From: Cytophagales bacterium
GTDB taxonomy: Bacteria > Bacteroidota > Bacteroidia > Cytophagales > Cyclobacteriaceae
Direction: 5' to 3'
DNA length: 64,000 nucleotides
Assembly (NCBI GenBank): GCA_022360875.1
Contig: JAKSBZ010000101.1
Location: forward strand, 1-64,000
Below the pieces are notes generated by a model. The model was not told where the DNA came from, ran no database searches, and saw only the letters and a list, made by a program, of their open reading frames with translations. The first letter of the stretch is position 1. Every line of letters begins with the position of its first letter. Of the stretch, positions 27,881 through 35,981 are shown piece after piece. The position numbers were made by a program, and so were the translations under genes.

Positions 27881-28126
27881 TTATCCTAGCTTGTGTTTCA
27901 TTAGGCCGTCTTTCGTCGCCAAAAACCAGCACTGACTAAACTCCGACTCTTCTGTGCAAACAGTCTCTTTTTCTGGCGAAACCATCGCTTTCACCCACCC
28001 TTTATCAACCAACTCAATCAACGCCCGACAAAGCGGTTCGTCTTCCATCGAAAGTTTTTCTTTCAAAAAAGAATAGCTTTCAACAAAATACAATTCATCC
28101 AATATATCGAACTCCAAGTCAGTCAT
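27881..28126 (-). CDS. Small conserved-looking hypothetical protein
   Basis: An 81-residue acidic protein with a predicted helical, winged-helix-like layout (LEFDILDELYFVESY, LCRALIELVDKGWVKAM). The frame opens at 28156, but the ATG at 28126 forms an ATGA overlap with the stop of the glycosyltransferase gene, which supports it as the start. It ends 7 bases before the PP2C gene. Position suggests a partner of one of these neighbours; function unknown. Confidence 0.75.
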   Translation of the reverse strand: MTDLEFDILDELYFVESYSFLKEKLSMEDEPLCRALIELVDKGWVKAMVSPEKETVCTEESEFSQCWFLATKDGLMKHKLG

Positions 28127-29238
28127 CGCTTTGTCTTGTAACTCCTGCCTTTCCATTGATACTTTGCTGAAAAAGCCTTAACAGCGATTCCAACAACATA
28201 AAAAGAATATGCAGCTGCTGTTCTTGCAAAAATACCAAAGCCCAGCCGATATCCCAAAAAAGAACATACCCTTCTTAAAAAACAATACTCGGCGCCCAGC
28301 CGGCCAACCATAAGAAACAACAATACCGCTTGTACCCAGCGGCTTCCGAGCAGCAAGCCAACCGGCCACAGCAGATTAATCAGGTGAAAAATGAATAGAA
28401 ACACAGAAGCCAGCGCATTTATCGACCAGCTGTGCAGCTTCCATTTGCTAGCCCAGCGAACGCGCTGTTCGACAAAAGCCTTTAAATTCCCGGGAGGATA
28501 AGTCGTTACAATTGCAGAAGAGTCTTTAAGATAAAAAATCCCATTCGGATAGTTTTTCATCACCTTTTTCATCATGAACTCGTCGTCTCCGCTGGCGATA
28601 TGCTCATTGCCCTCAAAACCGTCAAGTTCATGAAATAGGCTTCGCCGATAGCTAAGGTTGGCGCCATTTGCCATAACCGGCCGCCGAAGACCAATGGCCG
28701 CCGCCGAAACGCCAATCAATGAAGCAAACTCAACCAGCAGCATCTGTTTAAAAACACTGTCGGATGATTCGAAACGCACCGGTCCGGCCAGCAGCTGCAG
28801 CCCAGGATTCTCCGCGTATGAGGCCGCGTGCCGCTCCACCCACTGTTCTGGCACACGGCAATCTCCGTCGGTCAGCAGCACTATTTCGCCCTTCGCTTCC
28901 CGAATTCCTGTTTCCACAGCCTTTTTCTTGCCCTCACCCCAGCTAGTGAGTAAACGGGCTTTCATTGGCGATTTCTTAAAAAAACACTGCGCCAGCTCTG
29001 CAGAAGCGTCCGTTGAATGATCGTCAACCAACAGAAGCTCCCAATCTTCATAGGTCTGTTTTTCAAGGCTCTCCAACAGGCCCTCAAGGCGGTTCTCTTC
29101 ATTCCGAAAGGCCACCACAACCGACACCGCCAGCTCCGGACGCTTCCGCTTTTCGGGCGGTCCGCTCCTGCGCCACGCCCGCGCGACAACCAAAACAGAC
29201 GCTATATAAATCAGATAAAACACGACAACAGCCACCAT
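28123..29238 (-). CDS. Family 2 glycosyltransferase, membrane-anchored
   Basis: A 371-residue GT2 glycosyltransferase. An N-terminal membrane segment (about 1-20) precedes the GT-A domain, with VAFRNEENRLEGLLESL, LLLVDDHSTD, LLTDGDCRVP (metal DxD) and SGDDEFMMKKV; the QRxRW motif appears as EQRVRWASKW. Several membrane helices follow at the C-terminus. The start ATG overlaps the stop of the upstream gene (TGATG at 29240-29236); a GTG three bases earlier is the alternative. Likely builds a cell-envelope glycan or glycolipid. Confidence 0.93.
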   Translation of the reverse strand: MVAVVVFYLIYIASVLVVARAWRRSGPPEKRKRPELAVSVVVAFRNEENRLEGLLESLEKQTYEDWELLLVDDHSTDASAELAQCFFKKSPMKARLLTSWGEGKKKAVETGIREAKGEIVLLTDGDCRVPEQWVERHAASYAENPGLQLLAGPVRFESSDSVFKQMLLVEFASLIGVSAAAIGLRRPVMANGANLSYRRSLFHELDGFEGNEHIASGDDEFMMKKVMKNYPNGIFYLKDSSAIVTTYPPGNLKAFVEQRVRWASKWKLHSWSINALASVFLFIFHLINLLWPVGLLLGSRWVQAVLLFLMVGRLGAEYCFLRRVCSFLGYRLGFGIFARTAAAYSFYVVGIAVKAFSAKYQWKGRSYKTKR

Positions 29239-30230
29239 CACTCAACTCTTTTTTTATGCAAAGACAAGCGCCAGAACCTGCCGCCCGTCCAATATATTTT
29301 TTTGAAAAAAAACAAACCCGCAAGCCCGGGCAAAGCCAGATTCACAAGCCACAGAAGCAAAGTTGCCCAAAGCACCGGCGTGCAGTCCGACAAATATTGC
29401 TGAAAAAAAACAAAGGCAGAAAGCCCGCGAAGCCCCAAATCGCCCGGCAAGGTCAGACCCGGCAATGCCGACTTAGCCAAAAACACACATGCGGCACCCG
29501 CAAGCAATACCCGAACCGGCAGCTCCACCTCAAAAACCCAGAGCAGCAGCAGAAACTGCAAACAAAAAGTCAGATAACGAACTCCCGCCCATAGCCAAGC
29601 CTTTGCCAATACATCCGGCGTGAATTTTCTGAAAGAAGAAAAAAAATTGTTAATACCCGCAAGCCTTCCGGCCTTCCAGACAAATGCGGTCCCAACAACT
29701 CCAAGAGTAATCGCTGCCAGCAAGAAAAACAGCACATGCGAATCGTGAAGCAAATTGCGGGCATAAAACACTGCCGCAAATACACCCAGAAAAATCGTGA
29801 AAAAACTCTGCAGAAAAGCGCTCACTGCTACCGCATGCACAAGCCCCTTTCGGTTTTCCGGAGCCACAACTCCAATGCGCCCGGCCAAGTTGCCGGTTTC
29901 CAACGGCAAAAGCGCGCTCAAACTCGCTCCCGAGAGCACCCCCTGAAAAGCCAGCCTCCACGACAATAAGCAAAACGGTTTTGCCAGCGTCCTCCATTTT
30001 GCCACTTCGCAGAACCAATTCCACCCCATCAGCAAAACAGCCGCAAGCACCAGCGGCCAGTGCACCCAAACAGGAACCGCCATTGTCCGCCAGCTTGCCT
30101 CGTGCGCCCAGAATTCTCTTCCCAGCACAAAAGCCGCAAGAAGAAGAAACCCCCAGCGCATCATTTCCCCAAAAAAAACAGGAATTCTTTTGGCCCGTAT
30201 CGATTCTGAAACAAAACGCCTATATTGCAT
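29238..30230 (-). CDS. Multi-pass membrane protein (lysylphosphatidylglycerol-synthase TM-region-like)
   Basis: A 330-residue integral membrane protein with about eight hydrophobic segments. The layout and the stretch LPGLTLPGDLGLRGLSAFVFF near residues 255-275 resemble the UPF0104/lysylphosphatidylglycerol-synthase transmembrane family, which acts as flippase or lipid-linked transporter. It is first in the operon with the GT2, small protein, PP2C and deacetylase genes. Exact substrate is unknown. The start could also be at MMRWGF, 22 codons downstream. Confidence 0.75.
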   Translation of the reverse strand: MQYRRFVSESIRAKRIPVFFGEMMRWGFLLLAAFVLGREFWAHEASWRTMAVPVWVHWPLVLAAVLLMGWNWFCEVAKWRTLAKPFCLLSWRLAFQGVLSGASLSALLPLETGNLAGRIGVVAPENRKGLVHAVAVSAFLQSFFTIFLGVFAAVFYARNLLHDSHVLFFLLAAITLGVVGTAFVWKAGRLAGINNFFSSFRKFTPDVLAKAWLWAGVRYLTFCLQFLLLLWVFEVELPVRVLLAGAACVFLAKSALPGLTLPGDLGLRGLSAFVFFQQYLSDCTPVLWATLLLWLVNLALPGLAGLFFFKKIYWTGGRFWRLSLHKKRVE

Positions 30231-30264
30231 ACAAGATAACGGTTTTAGATTATCTCAAAAACAC

Positions 30265-30299
30265 TAAAAAAACGGCACGCTTTCATTACTAAATGCCGT
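30265..30299 (-). terminator. Terminator-like hairpin in the leader of the minus-strand operon
   Basis: ACGGCA (30272-30277) pairs with TGCCGT (30294-30299), 16-base loop; read on the minus strand it is followed by seven T. No minus-strand gene ends just upstream, so it could be an attenuator of the 30230 operon or a block to stray transcription. Confidence 0.4.
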
Positions 30300-30450
30300 A
30301 AAAAACACTCGCGCTTTTACAATTCGCAGACTGATGCATTCAGTAAATTTCAATCTGCTCAATTTTCATTGATGATTGCTGAGTTAAATTGCCGCAGAAA
30401 AAATGATAAACAGCGCACGCGATTAAGTTAAACTATTTTTTTTATTCGTT

Positions 30451-31023
30451 TTGGGAATACCTCAGAAAAGTATAGCAAGGGAAAAAATCATCCTCGGCAT
30501 TGACCCGGGAACCTCCGCAATGGGATACGGACTGCTGCTTATAAAAAACAAAAACATCAGCGTGATTCAGTACGGCATCATTCATCTGAAAAAATACGCC
30601 AACCACGAAACCAAACTGCGCAAAATATTTGAACGGGTCACAGCCATTATCGACGAATTCCACCCCGACGAAGTGGCCCTTGAGGCGCCGTTCTTCGGGA
30701 AAAATGTGCAGTCAATGCTCAAACTGGGCAGGGCACAGGGCGCCGCTATGGTTGCCGCACTGAACCGCGATCTGCCGATCACTGAGTACGCACCGCGAAA
30801 AGTGAAACAGTCGGTAACCGGAAACGGCAACGCAACCAAAGAACAGGTAGCGGCAATGCTGCAAAAAATGCTCAAGCTTGCGGAGCTGCCGAAAATGCTG
30901 GACGCCACCGATGCGCTGGGCGTGGCTCTTACCCACCACAACCAGGGAGGCATACAAACCAGCAAAGCCAAAAACTGGAGCTCTTTCCTAGCTGACAACC
31001 CGGAACGGCTGGTGAAAAAATAG
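30451..31023 (+). CDS. ruvC: Crossover junction endodeoxyribonuclease RuvC
   Basis: A 190-residue Holliday-junction resolvase. The RNase H-like fold carries the acidic residues in ILGIDPGTSAMGYGLL (Asp near residue 18), VALEAPFFGKN (Glu), and DATDALGVALTHH near the C-terminus. The start is a TTG at 30451; no in-frame ATG precedes the catalytic Asp, and the family needs residues before it. It ends before a bidirectional hairpin at 31068. Confidence 0.96.
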   Translation: MGIPQKSIAREKIILGIDPGTSAMGYGLLLIKNKNISVIQYGIIHLKKYANHETKLRKIFERVTAIIDEFHPDEVALEAPFFGKNVQSMLKLGRAQGAAMVAALNRDLPITEYAPRKVKQSVTGNGNATKEQVAAMLQKMLKLAELPKMLDATDALGVALTHHNQGGIQTSKAKNWSSFLADNPERLVKK

Positions 31024-31067
31024 ACTTGGCACGCCTCCGCGGCGAAAAACAACTCGTCCCCATTTAC

Positions 31068-31105
31068 CAAAAGTGCTTCCCCTCGGCTGAAGGAAAGCAC
31101 TTTTG
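31068..31105. terminator. Bidirectional terminator between ruvC and a small membrane gene
   Basis: Perfect 11-bp stem CAAAAGTGCTT (31068-31078) with AAGCACTTTTG (31095-31105), in the convergent space between ruvC (+) and the small membrane gene (-). Confidence 0.8.
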
Positions 31106-31165
31106 AACTGTTGTTCTCTGATGATGGATAATCTAATGGCTTTCTCAGCCAATTATTCCACCTTA

Positions 31166-31462
31166 CTAACCGAAAAGCATGCCTAAGAGATTGCCTGAAC
31201 CCATTGCTCTCCCTCTATACAACATTATAAAAAACGACAAGAAAGTTGCTACTCCCGCCAAAATGATTAGATAGCCAATTACTTTTGTCACTGAGACAAA
31301 ATCCCTCAACTGCCGGCTTTCGATCAAACCCTCCGGCACAGGCTTTCTGGTGAGCAGACTAAACAAGGTTAAGATATGATTTTTAACGAGGTAGCCCAAT
31401 GCTATTAAAAGCAAGGCCCTTACCACCGCATTAAAAAAGCCCAAAAACATTAAAGATGTCAT
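31166..31462 (-). CDS. Small membrane protein, hypothetical
   Basis: A 98-residue protein with two likely membrane segments (about 5-25 and 62-85) and a Gly/Met-rich end. The frame is open to 31558, but the ATG at 31462 gives a sensible membrane protein, while the upstream part is AT-rich with K/F-rich composition. It lies 212 bases downstream of the HicA-like/eRF1-like gene. Not recognised; function unknown. Confidence 0.6.
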   Translation of the reverse strand: MTSLMFLGFFNAVVRALLLIALGYLVKNHILTLFSLLTRKPVPEGLIESRQLRDFVSVTKVIGYLIILAGVATFLSFFIMLYRGRAMGSGNLLGMLFG

Positions 31463-31674
31463 AAAGTAAAAGTTTAAAATATTAAAAAATGTATATAATT
31501 CATTAAATATAAAAAATTCTACAGTGATTTTTTTAACTTTTACTTGATATATTTTCAAGCTGAAACACTCATTGCATCCGCTTCAAAGCAATTTACCTAC
31601 TCCCAGATATGCCGCACAACATCTCCAGAATTACCCCAAAAATCAATTAATAACTTACATTAGTCACAAAACAA

Positions 31675-32430
31675 TCAGAATCGGCCTGGAGGAAACTGCC
31701 TTGGCGCTTCGAAACCAAACACTTCTTTTGCCTTAACAAGCATTGTTTTTTCCGAATAATCCCCCATGCGGATGCAAGCCACAACTTTCGCAGCCATTTC
31801 CTTGTCGTGTTCTTTCAGGTATTTCCAAAATTGTTTCGCCTCGTTGCTGTGTCCGTCACCGTGTCCGATCAATAATATCTCATCGGCATAAGCGAGACTT
31901 TTGGCGATATCGCGCATGTAGGTTGGATATTCCGGCGTTCGCTGCCCTTTGAAATGCTGGGGCTGAAAATCTCCGCCTGACTTTTTATGATGCATGTGAT
32001 GCCTAAAACCGTCTCTGTCGGGCTGTTTCACAGAAAAATGAGTACCCTCATATCCCACCTCGTAAATTCTGGTCTCATGTGAGCTGATAGCCGCAATCAG
32101 CTTTACATCAATTTTTTCGGCTCGGGATTTAAAATACTTCTCAAACGATTCGTGGTCGGGATGAATATCATGCTGCAACAAGAAACCGCGGAGATCCTGC
32201 AGCATTTCTCCTTCGCCGAGTTTTTGGTTTTCGGGAATATCCATTAGCAATTCATGCACGTCGTATTTTACTTTAAGCTGCTGCCGCTCCTGCATATCCA
32301 CCTTAGCGTCCCTGTAGTCCAGGTGAGCGCCCACCGAGTGAAGCATAGCCTCCAGCGCATACCAAGAAAGCTCTCCTTGCATCGGCTTTTCAAAAACTTT
32401 TTCCAGCGTGTGAAAATTTTTCCTGTTCAT
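31675..32430 (-). CDS. Fusion of a HicA-like domain with an eRF1-like (translational machinery) domain
   Basis: A 251-residue protein of two parts. Residues about 5-95 follow the pattern of HicA-type toxins: HTLEKVFEKPMQGELSWYAL, then LLHSVGA-like helix, and a final LRGFLLQHDIHP; the usual GSR and FHRPHP elements with the catalytic His are missing. Residues about 108-245 resemble the eRF1 domain-3-like bacterial family: VKLIAAISSHETRIYEV, an HHMHHKK stretch, YMRDIAKSLAYADEILLIGHG and AKQFWKYLKEH. ATG at 32430 is preferred over a TTG at 32445. It starts 21 bases after the ROK kinase gene and is probably cotranscribed. Ribosome-associated or stress function is inference. Confidence 0.6.
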   Translation of the reverse strand: MNRKNFHTLEKVFEKPMQGELSWYALEAMLHSVGAHLDYRDAKVDMQERQQLKVKYDVHELLMDIPENQKLGEGEMLQDLRGFLLQHDIHPDHESFEKYFKSRAEKIDVKLIAAISSHETRIYEVGYEGTHFSVKQPDRDGFRHHMHHKKSGGDFQPQHFKGQRTPEYPTYMRDIAKSLAYADEILLIGHGDGHSNEAKQFWKYLKEHDKEMAAKVVACIRMGDYSEKTMLVKAKEVFGFEAPRQFPPGRF

Positions 32431-32451
32431 CGTTCTGCAATTCAATTTTTA

Positions 32452-33354
32452 TTAATCCATAAAACAAAGCGAAGCGGCTCCAATGATCCCTGCATTGTTG
32501 CCCAGCTCGGCAGGCACAATCTGAATTTTTTCTTGATAATAAGGCGTCAGATGTTCATCGAGACTTTTGTGAACAAAAGGCTCCATATAAGCAAAAGCAC
32601 CTGAAACGCCTCCTCCCATTAGTATTGTTTTCACATCGAACAAACGGACCGCCGCTACCAGTCCTTCACCCAGAAGAACTCCGGCTTTCTTGAAAACTTT
32701 TTTCGCTACAATATCATTTTTTTTCAATGCCCTGGCCAAAATCTTGGCATCCAATGATTCCAAATCCAGACCGCTTTCATTCTTGTATTTATTATGATAA
32801 TGGCTCGCCCACTTCAGAAGCCCCGTTTTTCCGATATTCTGCTCCAGAGTTCTGCCGTTGCCAACGAGGATATGGCCGATCTCCAGCGCATTGCCGTCGG
32901 CTCCCAAAAAAATTTTCCGGTCCAAAACAAGCGCACCGCCTACTCCGGTCCCCAGCGTCACAAACAGAAAACTGTCCGGGCGGGACGTGCAGGCAAAATA
33001 CAGCTCGCCAAGAGCTGCCGCATTGGCGTCATTCTCTAAGTGAAAAACCAGACCCGGAAAAGCAGCTTCGAACCGCTCTAGCAGCGGCTGGTTGCTGAGC
33101 GGCGGAATGTTGGGAAACTCCAAAGTTGATCGCCGGTCGCGCGTAAGTGTCCCGGGCACCCCAACACCGATTTTCTGAACATGCGGACAGTCTTTCAGCT
33201 CTTGCCTCACCACAGCAATCAGATTATCCACAAAATCTCCTTCGAAAAGCGACCGGGTCGGATATTTTTTTTTGGCTCGCAGCTCGCCACGCTCGGAAAC
33301 CACACCCATCTTGACATTCGTCCCCCCTATGTCAATACCTAAAAATTCTTCCAT
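32452..33354 (-). CDS. ROK-family sugar kinase
   Basis: A 300-residue ROK (repressor/ORF/kinase) protein, likely a glucokinase or related hexose kinase. The ATP-binding motif LGIDIGGTNVKMGVV is at the start, followed by GVGVPGTL, the catalytic ENDANAAALGE (Asp) and TLGTGVGGALV. The His of EIGHI is kept, but the cysteine cluster (CxCGxxGCxE) that binds zinc in most ROK proteins is replaced by NGRTLEQNIGKTG. No DNA-binding domain, so an enzyme rather than a regulator. It is followed 21 bases later by the HicA-like/eRF1-like gene. Confidence 0.9.
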   Translation of the reverse strand: MEEFLGIDIGGTNVKMGVVSERGELRAKKKYPTRSLFEGDFVDNLIAVVRQELKDCPHVQKIGVGVPGTLTRDRRSTLEFPNIPPLSNQPLLERFEAAFPGLVFHLENDANAAALGELYFACTSRPDSFLFVTLGTGVGGALVLDRKIFLGADGNALEIGHILVGNGRTLEQNIGKTGLLKWASHYHNKYKNESGLDLESLDAKILARALKKNDIVAKKVFKKAGVLLGEGLVAAVRLFDVKTILMGGGVSGAFAYMEPFVHKSLDEHLTPYYQEKIQIVPAELGNNAGIIGAASLCFMD

Positions 33355-33694
33355 CAGTACCGTGTTAACTATGTCAATTTGTCAATATTAGGACTAACTA
33401 CCCCTTAGAAAGTTCAGCGTAAAAAAATGAAAACGAGTTGCAAACAGTTTTTTCTCAGCTGCAACGTATAAGGATTTTTGAGAATACCTAAATGATGATG
33501 GAATGGACTTTTTTTTCGAGAAAAAGAAATTCAGTTTTTCAATTCCAGAATAGCTATTAAAAAACACCTGCCTCGCACAACAGGAATTCACAAAAAAATT
33601 CCTTCAGCACGCGGCAGGTGTTTTACAAGCATACCTGACTGCAAACAGCGCCAGCCGATTTCACACCGGCTGAAGCGATTGAAACAGCTTGATT
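33355..33694. other. 340-bp region with a nested inverted repeat
   Basis: No gene seen. It lies after the P-type ATPase and before the ROK gene, both on the minus strand. It holds a perfect 12-bp inverted repeat, AAAACACCTGCC (33561-33572) with GGCAGGTGTTTT (33613-33624), whose 40-base interior contains another stem AGGAATT/AATTCCT, and a small CAGCCG/CGGCTG hairpin (33652-33672). These probably end the ATPase transcript; the rest should carry the ROK promoter. Confidence 0.55.
33561..33624 (-). terminator. Large nested hairpin downstream of the P-type ATPase
   Basis: Outer 12-bp perfect stem plus an inner AT-rich stem. On the minus strand the outer stem is followed by TTTT, so it may work as a terminator; the size is unusual for one. 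Confidence 0.5.
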
Positions 33695-35578
33695 TTATTG
33701 CTCAAAATTTATCAATCTCAGACTCAACAAAATAACGACGAGCATCACGCCGACATCGGCGAAAATGGCCATTACAATACTTCCGAAACCAGTCGCAGCC
33801 AGCAGCAAAAACAAAGCCTTTACCATAACAGCCATGAGCGTATTTACCTTTATTCGCCGGTTTGTTTTTCTCCCAAGGCGAACCAGATAAGGTATCAGCG
33901 GCAAATTGTCGTTAAGCAGAGAAACAGGCGCCACCTCAATGGCCGTATCGCTGCCGGCAGCGCTCATGGCTATGCCCACATCTGCCAACGCCAAGGCAGG
34001 AGCATCGTTTACGCCGTCGCCCGCCATGGCCACAGGCCGGAACCGCTCCTGCAGCTTCTGGACCTGCTCCACTTTCTGCTCCGGAAGCAAATTGGCGTAA
34101 CACTCTCCGATTTTCACTTTTTCGGCCACAAAGCTGGCCGTTTCCTGCTGGTCCCCGGTCAGCATAACAGTCTTCACGCCGAGCTCATTCAATTCCTCAA
34201 TCGCCTGTTTGCTGTCTTCCTTAATCTCGTCCATTATTCCGATAATGCCCGCCACATGTTTTCCGTGACTGACTATTACGCAGGTCTTGCCTTCTCTGTG
34301 CAAACGCTCCGCTTCCTGAACAACCTCCGCCTTCACATCGTGATGCTCTTTAATAAAATCCAGTTTGCCAATAATCAGATCTCTGTGTTCGCAAATCTTG
34401 CAAATTGCCTTAGCTCCCTTCCCCAATACGCTTTTGAACCCCTCCACAGGATGCATCTCATAGCCTTCCCTGTTGGATGCTTCCACAATAGCCTGCGCAA
34501 GCGGGTGTTCAGAAAACAACTCAGCTCCCGCCGTGCAGGCAAGCAGTTCTTCCTTATCGCATTCAATCGGAATAAGGTCCGAAACAACCGGCTTGCCCTT
34601 GGTAATGGTTCGGGTTTTATCAAAACCCACCGCCTTGAGCCTTCCCAGAATTTCAAGGTATTTTCCTCCTTTAATAATCACACCTTTTCCCGAGGCATTT
34701 CCTATCGCAGCGTAAATAGCCACTGGAGTGGAAATAACCAGCGCGCAGGGACATGAAATAACCAGAATTGTAATTGCCTGATTAAGCCAGTGATCAAAAT
34801 CCTTCCCCAAAAGAAACACTGGCACAATCACCAGCAAGCCAGACATTATTATTACAGATGGTGTATACCATTTGGCAAACCGCTGAATAAATTGCTGAGC
34901 CTCTGACTTGTTTTTTGTCGCTTCGAAGGTTATTCGGATAATTTTGGAAAAAGTCGTGTCTTTGTGCTCCCGGGTGGTTTCAATTTCCAAATACCCTTCT
35001 TTATTCATCGTGCTGGCGTACACGGCATCTCCGGCCGATTTGCCTTTGGGCAAGGGCTCGCCCGTAATCGTTGCCTCGTCTACAGAGCTTTCGCCGAAAA
35101 CAACCTTTCCGTCCAAGGGAATTGTTTCTCCGGGCTTTACCACCACCGTGCTTTTCACCGCCACTTGATCGACTGGAACCCGCTCCTCAGAGCCTTTCAC
35201 CTGAGCGGTCTTCGGAGAGCTGTCCACCAGCTTCTGAAGCGCCGACTTGCTCTGCGCCAAGCCAATATCCTCCAGTTCTTCCCCCAGAATATACACGAGT
35301 ATCACCACTGCACCCTCCACATATTCCTTGAGATAAAACGCGCCGATAACTGCAATAAGCATCAGCAGCTTAATGTTGCTGAAATTCAGCCTGAGAAGGG
35401 CCGTGAATCCTTTCCAAACCACGTCTTTTCCCAGCGCCAGAATAAGCAAGCCAAAGAAGACAGGCGCATAAGGCTCCGGAATCCGGTAACCTGTTAAGGC
35501 GACAACTTCAAAGAACACAGCCACGATTACGCCTGTAAACAGCCAGCGAAATTTTTTTTCATGAAAAGGAAGCTTCAT
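33695..35578 (-). CDS. Heavy-metal-translocating P1B-type ATPase
   Basis: A 627-residue ATPase pumping a transition metal out of the cytoplasm, probably Zn/Cd/Co-type. It has no N-terminal heavy-metal-associated domain. Seen in order: several membrane segments, actuator motif TGEP, membrane metal site SCPCAL, phosphorylation loop, SEHPLA (the P1B HP motif), and MAGDGVNDAPALALADVG. The phosphorylation motif reads DKTRTIT instead of DKTGTLT, confirmed in the codons (CGA for Arg at about 34608-34610). ATG at 35578 is chosen over a TTG at 35605. No metal regulator or HMA chaperone is adjacent. Confidence 0.93.
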   Translation of the reverse strand: MKLPFHEKKFRWLFTGVIVAVFFEVVALTGYRIPEPYAPVFFGLLILALGKDVVWKGFTALLRLNFSNIKLLMLIAVIGAFYLKEYVEGAVVILVYILGEELEDIGLAQSKSALQKLVDSSPKTAQVKGSEERVPVDQVAVKSTVVVKPGETIPLDGKVVFGESSVDEATITGEPLPKGKSAGDAVYASTMNKEGYLEIETTREHKDTTFSKIIRITFEATKNKSEAQQFIQRFAKWYTPSVIIMSGLLVIVPVFLLGKDFDHWLNQAITILVISCPCALVISTPVAIYAAIGNASGKGVIIKGGKYLEILGRLKAVGFDKTRTITKGKPVVSDLIPIECDKEELLACTAGAELFSEHPLAQAIVEASNREGYEMHPVEGFKSVLGKGAKAICKICEHRDLIIGKLDFIKEHHDVKAEVVQEAERLHREGKTCVIVSHGKHVAGIIGIMDEIKEDSKQAIEELNELGVKTVMLTGDQQETASFVAEKVKIGECYANLLPEQKVEQVQKLQERFRPVAMAGDGVNDAPALALADVGIAMSAAGSDTAIEVAPVSLLNDNLPLIPYLVRLGRKTNRRIKVNTLMAVMVKALFLLLAATGFGSIVMAIFADVGVMLVVILLSLRLINFEQ

Positions 35579-35981
35579 AAAGACAACTTTAAGCACTTCG
35601 TGCAAATTATTATTTTCCGAAGTGGTTATTTTCTAATTATTTATCTTAAAAAAACAATTGATTTTTTTGAACCGCCACTTAAATAGTTCAAAAAAACTCA
35701 ATAATTGGAAGAGCCCGTCCAGCAAATATAACTGCAAAAATGAGGAAATGTAAGAATGCATGTATTTTATTAAACAACCGCAACAAGGTTGCGTAAATCG
35801 CTGTTGCAGTGCAGACTGGAGGCTATTGGATTGCCGTCAAAAAAAATCCTTCAGCCTATAACTATAAGCATGCCGCCTGCCCGGCTAAAGAAAAAATCGT
35901 TTCTAAAGTGTTGGACAATCTTTGCTGCAGACAATTTTCCGAAAGACACCGAGTGAAAACTCCGTTCCGGGAATCATCGGC
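35579..35981. other. 403-bp intergenic region between smc and the P-type ATPase
   Basis: No credible gene. It contains the ATPase promoter region and a small hairpin CGCAAC/GTTGCG (35779-35793) without T-run. Nothing else stands out. Confidence 0.4.

Noticed and set aside
31675-32430. Calling an active HicA toxin with antitoxin
   Set aside because: The catalytic His region and GSR motif are absent and no HicB-like gene is adjacent.
33355-33694. CRISPR-like or MITE-like repeat
   Set aside because: The inverted repeats are single copies in the window and not regularly spaced; terminator use is simpler.
34599-34625. Treating the P-type ATPase as a pseudogene because of DKTRT
   Set aside because: The frame is intact and all other motifs are kept, so a functional variant is more likely.
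33689-34756. 355-codon open frame opposite the P-type ATPase
   Set aside because: Shadow frame; the ATPase motifs on the other strand are complete.
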